A stretch of DNA of 64,000 bases from Candidatus Chryseobacterium colombiense. GTDB taxonomy: Bacteria > Bacteroidota > Bacteroidia > Flavobacteriales > Weeksellaceae. Numbering within the stretch: position 1 is the first letter of the stretch; the number at the start of each line of letters is the position of its first letter. A program made the translations under genes and the position numbers. The stretch is taken from contig CP119310.1 of NCBI GenBank assembly GCA_029203185.1, positions 1,364,001 through 1,428,000 of the forward strand, read 5' to 3'. The notes beneath the pieces were generated by a model. It worked only from the letters and a program-made list of their open reading frames with translations, ran no database searches and had not been told where the DNA came from. This document shows positions 51,952-59,499 of this stretch, piece after piece.

Positions 51952-52977
51952 TTATTCTTTAATGGCTACCTCATATATTTTTGACCAGTTTTTACCGGTT
52001 ACCAGCATATTATCTCCTTTAAAAGTAATTCCGTTTAATACATCATCACTTCCTTTTGTATTTTGTTTGGCAATTTCAGTAAAATCAAATTTTCCTATAA
52101 CCTCCCCGTTTTCCGGATTGATTTTTAGGATAATAGGCTTTTGCCAAACATTTGCATAGATAAATCCATTATGATATTCCAGCTCATTCAACTGGTCGTA
52201 AGCCTGAGAGCTTCCCGCAACTGCAATATATTTTACCAATTTGGATGGATCGTTCGGATTTAAAAAATACAATAGCTTACTTCCGTCCGAAGCGATCAGA
52301 TTTTTACCGTCATACGTCAATCCCCAACCCTCTCCAAATACATTCGGATATGCAAATTCTTTTAATAATTTTAAAGAGCTTTTATCGTAAATATATCCTT
52401 TTTTACTTTGCCAGGTCAACTGATATACTTTATCTCCTACAATGGTACTTCCTTCAGAAAAGTCTTCCTGAGGCTGTTTTGTGGAAGCAAGGGGCGTTGT
52501 CGTTCCCAACGTATACTTCAGAATTTGTGAAGATCCGTTCTGCCCGTCACTTTCATAAATTGTATTTCCTTCAATCTGGAAACCCTGTACGAAGTTTTTA
52601 GGATCATGAGGATATTCCGCTACGATTTGATAGGCAATATTTTTTTCAGGACTTTTCGCAAAGACATTAATGGTAGCATCCTGGTTCAAAGTTTCTCCTC
52701 CTTTTGTTTTTATATTGAAAGTAACAGCATTATCTCCTAATGTAAAAAATTTAGGATCTACTGTTAAATCTGTAGTTTCTTTATCTCCGAAACTTACAGT
52801 GATACTTTCTGCATTATCCGTCACTTCTTTAGGAAGGTTCAGCTTATCTCCAAAATGATATCCTTTTGCTTCCATAGAATTGTTATAATCACTTAAAGTA
52901 CTTAAGATCTTTTCATCTTTATTACATGAAGCCAATAACAAAATTGCAGCAAAACCTGCTATGATATTCTTTTTCAT
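51952..52977 (-). CDS. Glutaminyl-peptide cyclotransferase lipoprotein
   Basis: 341 residues. A lipoprotein signal peptide with lipobox LLLASC. An N-terminal domain of about 90 residues is unassigned. From about 115 the glutamine cyclotransferase propeller (PF05096, plant/bacterial QC type) follows: VAEYPHDPKNFVQGFQIEGNTIYES, then LTWQSKKGYIYDKSSLKLL, GEGWGLTYDGKNLIASDGSKLLYFLNP, LNELEYHNGFIYANVW, NGITFKGDNMLVTGKNWSKIYEV. It makes N-terminal pyroglutamate on exported proteins. In Bacteroidota many mature exported proteins start with Gln after signal cleavage (as here, FAQ), so substrates are plentiful. Confidence 0.93.
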   Translation of the reverse strand: MKKNIIAGFAAILLLASCNKDEKILSTLSDYNNSMEAKGYHFGDKLNLPKEVTDNAESITVSFGDKETTDLTVDPKFFTLGDNAVTFNIKTKGGETLNQDATINVFAKSPEKNIAYQIVAEYPHDPKNFVQGFQIEGNTIYESDGQNGSSQILKYTLGTTTPLASTKQPQEDFSEGSTIVGDKVYQLTWQSKKGYIYDKSSLKLLKEFAYPNVFGEGWGLTYDGKNLIASDGSKLLYFLNPNDPSKLVKYIAVAGSSQAYDQLNELEYHNGFIYANVWQKPIILKINPENGEVIGKFDFTEIAKQNTKGSDDVLNGITFKGDNMLVTGKNWSKIYEVAIKE

Positions 52978-53012
52978 TGAATTTCTAAATATTTCCCCAA
53001 AAATAGCAAAAT

Positions 53013-53396
53013 TTATTCCTCCTTGCTAATTTCATCAATATGTTGACCAAATTGTAATATATATCCGTTATTGTCATATACTGCAAACTCTCTCATTTCC
53101 CAGTCGAAAGTCTCAATTTCGTAGCAGACTTTTGCTTTTGTTTTCAAATCTTCCCAAAGCTCATCCACATGATCTACAGTAAAATAAAATGAGCCTGTAA
53201 AGCCTATTCCTTTAAAATCTTCATGCTGATTCGGTTTCGTAAGCATAATTTCTATTCCGTCTTTCTCCAGGGAAGCCCATTGCCAGTCATCATTTCTTTC
53301 CTGCAATGTAAATCCCAGGACGTGAATATAAAAACCAATAGTATCCTCCAGGTTTTCTGTCCATAAAATAGGACGAAGTGATTTATATTTTGACAT
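53013..53396 (-). CDS. VOC-family (glyoxalase/bleomycin-resistance-like) protein
   Basis: 127 residues. Single VOC domain: LRPILWTENLEDTIGFYIHVLGF at the start, EIMLTKPNQHEDF, then a C-terminal YAVYDNNGYILQFGQ with the metal-binding-like Glu replaced by Gln. Small VOC proteins include bleomycin-binding and dioxygenase-like members. No substrate evident. Downstream of an SRPBCC gene by 4 bp, so one transcript. Confidence 0.85.
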   Translation of the reverse strand: MSKYKSLRPILWTENLEDTIGFYIHVLGFTLQERNDDWQWASLEKDGIEIMLTKPNQHEDFKGIGFTGSFYFTVDHVDELWEDLKTKAKVCYEIETFDWEMREFAVYDNNGYILQFGQHIDEISKEE

Positions 53397-53400
53397 ATTT

Positions 53401-53826
53401 TTAGTTTTCCAGATAAGATTTTAAACTTTGCTTCAGAATTCCATTCCAGCCATCTGCAAAAGCTTCTCTGGAAAAGTTTACTCCCAATTCCTTCAAATGA
53501 TCAATATCATCATGAATAAGTGTGACCGATGTTTCTTCTCCTTGTTGATTCAGTTCCCAGGTTACAGTAGTTATTCCGTCCGACAGTTCCGGATAAGACC
53601 AGGTATGTTTAAGCTTTTTATGAGGAATGATTTCCAATATTTCTCCCTGGTGATGATATTTCCTTTCTTCCCCGGGTTCATAGAAATTAAAGATTTTTCC
53701 TATTTCCGGTTCAAAATCGGGAATATCAAAATACCAGAATTTCATTTCCTGTTTATCGGTCAAAGCCTTCCAGACTTTTTCAACCGGAGCTTTTATATTG
53801 TACTGAACTATAATTGGAATACTCAT
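53401..53826 (-). CDS. SRPBCC (AHSA1/START-like) domain protein
   Basis: 141 residues. AHSA1-type pattern: IVQYNIKAPVEKVWKALTDKQEMKFW, then GEILEIIPHKKLKHTWSYPE, VTWELNQQGEETSVTLIH and a C-terminal helix ending GWNGILKQSLKSYLEN. Members bind hydrophobic ligands or assist Hsp90-like ATPases; here function is unknown. The next gene is the VOC protein four bases further on. Confidence 0.88.
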   Translation of the reverse strand: MSIPIIVQYNIKAPVEKVWKALTDKQEMKFWYFDIPDFEPEIGKIFNFYEPGEERKYHHQGEILEIIPHKKLKHTWSYPELSDGITTVTWELNQQGEETSVTLIHDDIDHLKELGVNFSREAFADGWNGILKQSLKSYLEN

Positions 53827-53860
53827 TATAATCTTATTGAATAGAGGTTCTTATTTTAGT

Positions 53861-55474
53861 TTATCCATGAGAAAAACCTGTGATTTTAGCCTCATCGAAA
53901 TCAAGCTGCATTTCAATGGTTCTCATGACATGATCGTCAAATATTTTTTCACGTTTCAGGCGGTGAAGCTCGTTTCTCTGAGCCTGAATAATCTGTCTCA
54001 TTACATCTTTATTTTCATTCATCGCCGTTACATAATCTCCTGTTGTTGCCATACATTGTGCTTTATCTGCCATCATCATCATTTCATTTTCCAGTTTATG
54101 TTTCTGATGTTGTACCAAACTGTTTTTTTTGGCCAGTTCCAAAAAGTCATTATCAAGTTTATGCAAAGCCGTTTCTTTTAATTTTCTCATTAAAATTACT
54201 TCCTGCTTTTCTTCAGGCAGCTCGCTTCCCGCGTCACTTATTTTTAAAAACTTTAAAATCGGTGTAAGAAGTAATCCTTGTCCAACCAAAGTAATCAAAA
54301 TAATCACAAAAGTGACAAACAAAATGATGTTTCGGTGTGGAAAAGCTTCTCCATTAGGTAAAAATGCCGGAATTGATAATGCTGCGGCTAAAGAAACCAC
54401 TCCTCTCATTGCCGCAAAACTGATAATAAATGGTTCACGCCAGTCGGGTTTCGGAGCTTTCAGCCTAAATTCTTTTGAACAAAGTCTCGGGAAATACATA
54501 ATTGCATAGCTGTACAGGATTCTGGTAAGGATGATGGCCCCACCGATAACAATACTATAGAAAATCCCTTCAGAAATGGTATAATCCTGCATCCCGGCAA
54601 CTACAACAGGCAACTCCAACCCGATAAGGATAAAAATAATGGTATTCATTAAAAAGATAAGGACACTCCACACATTTCCTGACTGAATCCTGGAAGTATG
54701 ACTCAGGTAGCAATGAGAATTATAAGACATCAATAATCCTCCTGCAACCACAGAAAGTACTCCGGAAAAATGAAAATGTTCCGCTCCCACATACATAATG
54801 TAAGGAACAATTAAAGTAATAATGGTATCAATATTTGAATTGGAGGGAATAATTCTCAGTAAAGCTCCGAAAAGCAATCCCGATCCTACTCCAATCGCAA
54901 TTCCTCCAATTGCCATTGTGAAAAAGTCTTTTACCGCTTCTCCAAAAATGAATTGTCCGGAAACCACAGCTGCTAAAGCAAATTTGAATACTATTAAACT
55001 GGATGCATCATTAATTAAGCTTTCTCCTTCCAGAATACTGGTAATTTTTTTGGGGATTTTCATGTGCTTTAATACAGAAGTTGCAGCCACAGCATCCGGC
55101 GGAGAATTGACTCCTCCCAACAAAAATCCCATTGCAACAGTAAGTCCTGGAATAATTGATGATGACAAATAAGCGACAACAATGGAAGTTAAAAAAACCA
55201 GGCCGAAAGCCATAGAAAATATCTGTTTTCTCCATTTATGAAAATCCTGCCATGAAGTAAACCAGGCAGCTTCAAATAAAATAGGAGGAAGGAAAATCAG
55301 AAATACCAAATCGGGTTCTATTTCAATATGGGGCATTCCGGGAATAAGGCTTATTAAAAGCCCTGCAATGACCAGAAATATAGGATAGGCGACTTTCAGC
55401 TTCTGCCCTATCATTACCAATATCATCACAGACAACAATACCGCGATTGATAGTATGACATAATTGTGAATCAT
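53861..55474 (-). CDS. CPA1-family Na+/H+ antiporter
   Basis: 537 residues. Eleven or more TM helices in the first about 410 residues. The signature is FLLGGVNSPPDAVAATSVLKHMKIP and LEGESLINDASSLIVFKFA, including the paired Asp residues of CPA1 exchangers, plus REPFIISFAAMRGVVSLAAALSIP. A cytoplasmic helical tail of about 120 residues ends VMRTIEMQLDFDEAKITGFSHG. It exchanges Na+ (or K+) for H+ at the inner membrane. Located 34 bp upstream of the SRPBCC gene on the same strand. Confidence 0.95.
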   Translation of the reverse strand: MIHNYVILSIAVLLSVMILVMIGQKLKVAYPIFLVIAGLLISLIPGMPHIEIEPDLVFLIFLPPILFEAAWFTSWQDFHKWRKQIFSMAFGLVFLTSIVVAYLSSSIIPGLTVAMGFLLGGVNSPPDAVAATSVLKHMKIPKKITSILEGESLINDASSLIVFKFALAAVVSGQFIFGEAVKDFFTMAIGGIAIGVGSGLLFGALLRIIPSNSNIDTIITLIVPYIMYVGAEHFHFSGVLSVVAGGLLMSYNSHCYLSHTSRIQSGNVWSVLIFLMNTIIFILIGLELPVVVAGMQDYTISEGIFYSIVIGGAIILTRILYSYAIMYFPRLCSKEFRLKAPKPDWREPFIISFAAMRGVVSLAAALSIPAFLPNGEAFPHRNIILFVTFVIILITLVGQGLLLTPILKFLKISDAGSELPEEKQEVILMRKLKETALHKLDNDFLELAKKNSLVQHQKHKLENEMMMMADKAQCMATTGDYVTAMNENKDVMRQIIQAQRNELHRLKREKIFDDHVMRTIEMQLDFDEAKITGFSHG

Positions 55475-55527
55475 TTATATTATATTTTATGAAATTAATA
55501 TTTTTCTAATTCTTTTTTCGAAATCTA

Positions 55528-56202
55528 TTAGTCTTTCGTAAACGGAATATTATTATAAAAACCGATCTGAATCTGCCCTCTGTTTCGGGTTTCCTGAATC
55601 TGATTCATATATCCTGCTTCTATTCTCATATTTTTATTAATAACATATCCTAAAGCTCCATACACACGGTTCCTGTCAAAGGTAGGGCTATTAAAATGCA
55701 AAAAGATTTCATTATATACAGATCCATAAAAAGTTTTCGGAATCATTTCTTTATTATTAATCGGAATATTTAATCCTAACAGATATCGAAACCTCATCCT
55801 GAAATCATCCTGTAAAAAACGTTCTTCTAAACGGTAACGGTGCTGAATATTAAAGCGGCCAAATTTCTGCTTTGTAATAAACTGCTGAAAAATACGGTGT
55901 TCTATGTTTTCTGTTTTCTCTCCGTTTACATAAGGCTGGCTTAGTATAAAACCATATCCTAATAAAATGTTGTTATTATTTTCTGTTAAATCATATCCTA
56001 TTCCCGTACGGATTAAAAGTTGCTCCAAATCTCCAACAGCATCAAAATTTCTATATTGAATTTCATTATGCAGGTTCAGCTTTTTACTTATCTTGTTGTT
56101 TCCAAAATACATATACCAAGCTCCCAGATCATTTTTTTGAGCAGATAATCCTATACTTCCGAACAGACCAACGCTTATCGCCAATATTTTAAAAATCTTC
56201 AT
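55528..56202 (-). CDS. DUF2490 outer-membrane beta-barrel protein
   Basis: 224 residues. Signal peptide (GLFGSIGLSAQ). The rest is alternating beta-strand pattern with YMYFGNNKISKKLNLHNEIQYRNF, QFITKQKFGRFNIQHRYRLEERF and the C-terminal INKNMRIEAGYMNQIQETRNRGQIQIGFYNNI, typical of DUF2490 barrels in Bacteroidota. The function is unknown; size suggests a small 8-to-12-strand barrel. Single gene, 54 bp from the antiporter gene. Confidence 0.85.
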   Translation of the reverse strand: MKIFKILAISVGLFGSIGLSAQKNDLGAWYMYFGNNKISKKLNLHNEIQYRNFDAVGDLEQLLIRTGIGYDLTENNNNILLGYGFILSQPYVNGEKTENIEHRIFQQFITKQKFGRFNIQHRYRLEERFLQDDFRMRFRYLLGLNIPINNKEMIPKTFYGSVYNEIFLHFNSPTFDRNRVYGALGYVINKNMRIEAGYMNQIQETRNRGQIQIGFYNNIPFTKD

Positions 56203-56364
56203 TCCGTTTATTTTTCAATTATTAAAATCTATCAAATTAATTAAATTCAATATTAATTATCAATAATAAGAAAAATATATTTTTTATGAAAGTTTTCCTA
56301 TCTGTTTAAAATCAGTCAGAAAACTTTATATTCAAATTTAAAGATTTTTGGAATGCAGTGTATA

Positions 56365-56400
56365 AAAAACGAAAACCGACAGCTAGTGACTATCGGTTTA
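56365..56400 (-). terminator. Terminator of the PhnB-like VOC gene
   Basis: AAACCGACAG / CTATCGGTTT stem on the plus strand (one G-U pair), followed on the minus strand by a T-run. Confidence 0.75.
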
Positions 56401-56425
56401 TTATATTTTAATTTTCAGTTTTATA

Positions 56426-56875
56426 TTATGGGTGCTGCTGCATTTTTGCAGGATCATCATAATTTACCATCCAGTTGATTCCGAATTTATCAGTAAACAT
56501 TCCGAAATACGCTCCCCAAAATGTATCTGCCATTGGCATGGTCACCATTCCACCCTCTGATAATCCAGCGAATAATTTATCGGCTTCTTCTTTAGACTCT
56601 GCATTGATGGAGATGGAGAAGTTATTCCCTGCTTTATAATGAGAAGCCCATTCTCCGCCGGTATCACTTCCCATTAAAATTGTTTCTTTAGAGATCGGAA
56701 GAGAAACGTGCATAATTTTATTTTTTTCTTCTTCAGGTATTTCTTTACCTTCTTCTGAAGGCATTTCGCCGAAAGTTCCTATATAAGGATATTCCCCGCC
56801 GAAAACAGATTTATAGAAATCGAATGCTTCCTTACAGTTTCCATTAAATGTTAAATAAACGTTTACTGACGCCAT
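56426..56875 (-). CDS. PhnB-like VOC-family protein
   Basis: 149 residues. Starts VNVYLTFNGNCKEAFDFYKSVFG, the standard opening of PhnB/glyoxalase-like proteins, and ends with TFWGAYFGMFTDKFGINWMVNY. The insertion GEMPSEEGKEIPEEEKNKIMH fits this subgroup. Substrate and metal unknown. Single gene with a terminator. Confidence 0.88.
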   Translation of the reverse strand: MASVNVYLTFNGNCKEAFDFYKSVFGGEYPYIGTFGEMPSEEGKEIPEEEKNKIMHVSLPISKETILMGSDTGGEWASHYKAGNNFSISINAESKEEADKLFAGLSEGGMVTMPMADTFWGAYFGMFTDKFGINWMVNYDDPAKMQQHP

Positions 56876-56935
56876 AATGTATTTTTTTAGTTAGTTAGAT
56901 TTGTATTTAAGTTAGTTTCAAAGTTTCTTCTTTAC

Positions 56936-57307
56936 CTATCTGTGCTGATCGATCAAAATCATATTTCCATCAGGATCTTTAAGGAAGATATGTTCCGGAC
57001 CTTGTGTGGTTTCGTCGGCTTCTTTACTCAATTCTATACCCTGACTTTTTAAATGTTTCTGAATATCCCGAACATCATCAAAAACCTCCAGATTCTGCGC
57101 GTTTTGATCCCATCCCGGATTAAAAGTCAGCATATTGCCATCAAACATTGCTTGGAAAAGACCGATCAAATGATCTCCGTTTTTCATGATCAGATAATTA
57201 TGTTCCATACTTCCGCCCATTGAACTGAAACCCAGTTTTTCATAAAATTCTTTTGATTTTTGTAAGTCTTTTACACTTAAACTTACTGAAAATGCTCCTA
57301 ATTTCAT
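56936..57307 (-). CDS. VOC-family (glyoxalase-like) protein
   Basis: 123 residues. GAFSVSLSVKDLQKSKEFYEKLGFSS opens the fold and FLKDPDGNMILIDQH closes it with the usual Asp-Pro-Asp-Gly turn. It is the last of three packed same-strand genes (3 bp after the membrane protein). Function unknown; a dioxygenase- or antibiotic-binding-like member cannot be excluded. Confidence 0.88.
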   Translation of the reverse strand: MKLGAFSVSLSVKDLQKSKEFYEKLGFSSMGGSMEHNYLIMKNGDHLIGLFQAMFDGNMLTFNPGWDQNAQNLEVFDDVRDIQKHLKSQGIELSKEADETTQGPEHIFLKDPDGNMILIDQHR

Positions 57308-57310
57308 CCT

Positions 57311-57709
57311 TTATTTTTTATTTAAAGCTAATTTATATCCTACTAAAACCAGTCCCCAAACAGCTATTCCCAATACCCAGAACCAAACCGGAGTTGGTAA
57401 AACCAACATATTGTAAATAGTGAAAAAGAGAAAGATACCTCCACAAACGATAGCCGCCGCCGGTTTGTTATTATTAGCCACTTTTGTTGCAACGAATCCT
57501 GAAAGCAATGCTCCTAAAGCATACCCTAGAATGACAATAAATTTGCCCATAAAAGGCAGGTTTTCAACATAGGCTTTAAACCCCTCAATATCATCGGGTT
57601 TCAAATCTGCAGGAAAAGGATACAGTGAATGTCCCAGTCTTTCCATTAGCCAAATACCTATAGAACCAACTATAATTCCGGCTATTACAGCTAAAAACTG
57701 TTTTAACAT
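57311..57709 (-). CDS. Small four-TM membrane protein
   Basis: 132 residues with four hydrophobic segments at about 5-22, 53-75, 82-101 and 107-126. A soluble loop of about 30 residues carries LYPFPADLKPDDIEGFKAYVENLP. No catalytic motif. I do not recognise a family with confidence. Two bases behind the secreted-protein gene, three before the VOC gene, so the three form one unit. Confidence 0.75.
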   Translation of the reverse strand: MLKQFLAVIAGIIVGSIGIWLMERLGHSLYPFPADLKPDDIEGFKAYVENLPFMGKFIVILGYALGALLSGFVATKVANNNKPAAAIVCGGIFLFFTIYNMLVLPTPVWFWVLGIAVWGLVLVGYKLALNKK

Positions 57710-57711
57710 GA

Positions 57712-58182
57712 TTATTGATTTTTTAATCGGGTTTTAAAATCTAAACTTCCGTCGTAACTTTTCCAGTCACCAATCAATTCAATATATTGTCCTTCAATTT
57801 TTTCGGTTATTTTATTCCATTTAAAATTATAGACAAACTTACCCGTGAAAAGTCCGGAATGCTTTCCTTTGTTTTCTTCTGCCAGTTCGTAAGTTCCGTA
57901 CACGGTTCCGCTTTTTTTATTGTCTTTGTATTTGGTGATGGTAAATTTCCCTTCAAATTTAGCATATACATTATCTACAAGAGAATATCCGGAAACGAAA
58001 TATTCCTGGTCATTTTTTTTATTTTGCTCCGAAATATTGATCTTCAGTTTCAGAACCTCTTTATCTTTTCCGATTGTTCCAAGATACGGCTTACTGTTAT
58101 TCAGCCAGACCGATGAAATATCCGGCATCTGGGCAAAGAAAAAGTTGGAAACAAGAATGAGGAATAATAAAGCTTTTTTCAT
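57712..58182 (-). CDS. Small secreted protein of unknown function
   Basis: 156 residues. Signal peptide ends at about 17 (NFFFAQ). The mature protein is rich in Lys, Asn and aromatic residues in short alternating blocks (KFEGKFTITKYKDNKKSGTVYG), likely beta-sandwich. No known family. First gene of a three-gene unit. Confidence 0.65.
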   Translation of the reverse strand: MKKALLFLILVSNFFFAQMPDISSVWLNNSKPYLGTIGKDKEVLKLKINISEQNKKNDQEYFVSGYSLVDNVYAKFEGKFTITKYKDNKKSGTVYGTYELAEENKGKHSGLFTGKFVYNFKWNKITEKIEGQYIELIGDWKSYDGSLDFKTRLKNQ

Positions 58183-58235
58183 GTGTTCTTAAATATTAGG
58201 TTGATATAATTTATGCATCCTCAAAACAGTATGAT

Positions 58236-58691
58236 TTACACACCAAATTGCGCTAAATGATGATTGAGGTGTTTTGCAAACATATTGTTCCATTCCTGAG
58301 AAGTCAACTTACCAAAAGAATGAGATTCTTTTCCGTCGAAAGCGGATGCTCCCAGTTGTTGGGTTTTCTGGATAAAACCAATTAACCTCTTTTTTTCCTC
58401 TTCAAAGTTTTTTCGTCCTGTAATAATAAACTGCGGTGCTGTAGGAGAATCTCTAGGATAAGATTTTTCACCTACCACTTTAGGCTTCACGAATCTTTTT
58501 AATATAAATTTAGCAATAGCTCCCGGTTTTTTATGTTTTTCAGGTTCATAAACCATTTCATAAGACACACAACAATGCGCCAACATTTGATCAACCGTCA
58601 TTCTTCCCCAATGACCATGAGTGTCCTCTACAAGGTTATTAATCCTATCAATGTAATTCTGAGCATCTTTGATATCAAATACGTTTTCCAT
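58236..58691 (-). CDS. DUF1569 (DinB-like) protein
   Basis: 151 residues, helical. WGRMTVDQMLAHC and the C-terminal LTSQEWNNMFAKHLNHHLAQFGV supply His residues in positions typical of the DinB/YfiT fold, which often binds a metal. The segment KKPGAIAKFILKRFVKPKV is common in DUF1569. Activity unknown. A TATATTTG element (58721-58714 on the minus strand) lies upstream. Confidence 0.85.
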   Translation of the reverse strand: MENVFDIKDAQNYIDRINNLVEDTHGHWGRMTVDQMLAHCCVSYEMVYEPEKHKKPGAIAKFILKRFVKPKVVGEKSYPRDSPTAPQFIITGRKNFEEEKKRLIGFIQKTQQLGASAFDGKESHSFGKLTSQEWNNMFAKHLNHHLAQFGV

Positions 58692-58713
58692 AGTCCATAT
58701 AATTGTTGAAAAA

Positions 58714-58721
58714 CAAATATA
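58714..58721 (-). promoter_or_regulatory. Candidate -7 element of the DUF1569 gene
   Basis: TATATTTG on the minus strand, ending 22 bases before the ATG at 58691. Confidence 0.4.
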
Positions 58722-58774
58722 TCAAGTTTTTCTGATGCTTCCATATTATTTTTAACTACAGAAACATTATTAAT

Positions 58775-58806
58775 AAAAAAACCTCACAAAATTTGTAAGG
58801 TTTTTA
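58775..58806 (-). terminator. Terminator of the ecotin gene
   Basis: AAAACCTCACAAA / TTTGTAAGGTTTTT hairpin, followed on the minus strand by a T-run, 16 bases behind the stop. Confidence 0.8.
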
Positions 58807-58821
58807 TTTATAGATTATCAT

Positions 58822-59307
58822 TTATTTTTGAATCGCTTTCTTCATTACATCAGGTCGAAGAACTCTGTAACGGACTTCCATATCTTTCGGAATATAGAAA
58901 ACCAATGGCAATTTACTGTTATATCTTACGGTTTCAGGTTGAAGATAAACAAACTTTTTGGTCAGTTTTTGATCCGGACAAGCCATTAGTGTTCCGCCAG
59001 TTTCTCCTTTTGATTCTACTCCATAATAATTGTATCCCCAACCCTGAAGATCCTGATTATTTACTTTTCCGATCAGAAAATGCTTGTTACAGTCTAACAT
59101 TTTTTCCATTCCAACAAAAAACTCCACTTTTAGATCACCTTCATTTTTTGCAACAGGAAGCTGGATATAAACTTGCTTAAATCCTTCTTTTGCTTTCGGG
59201 AACATTTCAATCTGTAATTTCTCAAACTTTTCAACTTTCTTCTGAGCGAAAATATTCGTTCCGGCAACCATCATTAATCCTAAAATAATTGTTTTTGAAA
59301 ATTTCAT
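58822..59307 (-). CDS. eco: Ecotin-family serine protease inhibitor
   Basis: 161 residues. Signal peptide to about 21 (NIFAQ), so periplasmic. Ecotin blocks are plain: EKLQIEMFPKAKEGFKQVYIQL, then KVEFFVGMEKMLDCNKH, LQGWGYNYYG, the reactive loop GGTLMACPDQ and RYNSKLPLVFYIPKD. The loop disulfide pairs C73 with C110. The P1 residue is L107, where E. coli ecotin has Met84. Ecotins dimerise and block trypsin-fold proteases such as host elastase. The next gene upstream on the same strand is an alpha-2-macroglobulin. Confidence 0.93.
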   Translation of the reverse strand: MKFSKTIILGLMMVAGTNIFAQKKVEKFEKLQIEMFPKAKEGFKQVYIQLPVAKNEGDLKVEFFVGMEKMLDCNKHFLIGKVNNQDLQGWGYNYYGVESKGETGGTLMACPDQKLTKKFVYLQPETVRYNSKLPLVFYIPKDMEVRYRVLRPDVMKKAIQK

Positions 59308-59462
59308 AAATTTTGTATTTTATTTTTTATAATTCTTTAAATTCAAAAACCGTTCCAAAAATTAAACAATTGTTTAATTTTAAATATATCCGCAGTGAAA
59401 TCTATAAAATAACCCAACTAAAAAAGGCTGGAACATGAAGATAACCTTCAGCTAAATCTCAT

Positions 59463-59495
59463 AAAAAAACTGCAGTAAGATTACTGCAGTTTTAT
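59463..59495 (-). terminator. Terminator of the alpha-2-macroglobulin gene
   Basis: AAAACTGCAGTAA / TTACTGCAGTTTT perfect 13-bp stem, followed on the minus strand by a T-run. It separates the two inhibitor genes. Confidence 0.9.
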
Positions 59496-59499
59496 TTAA

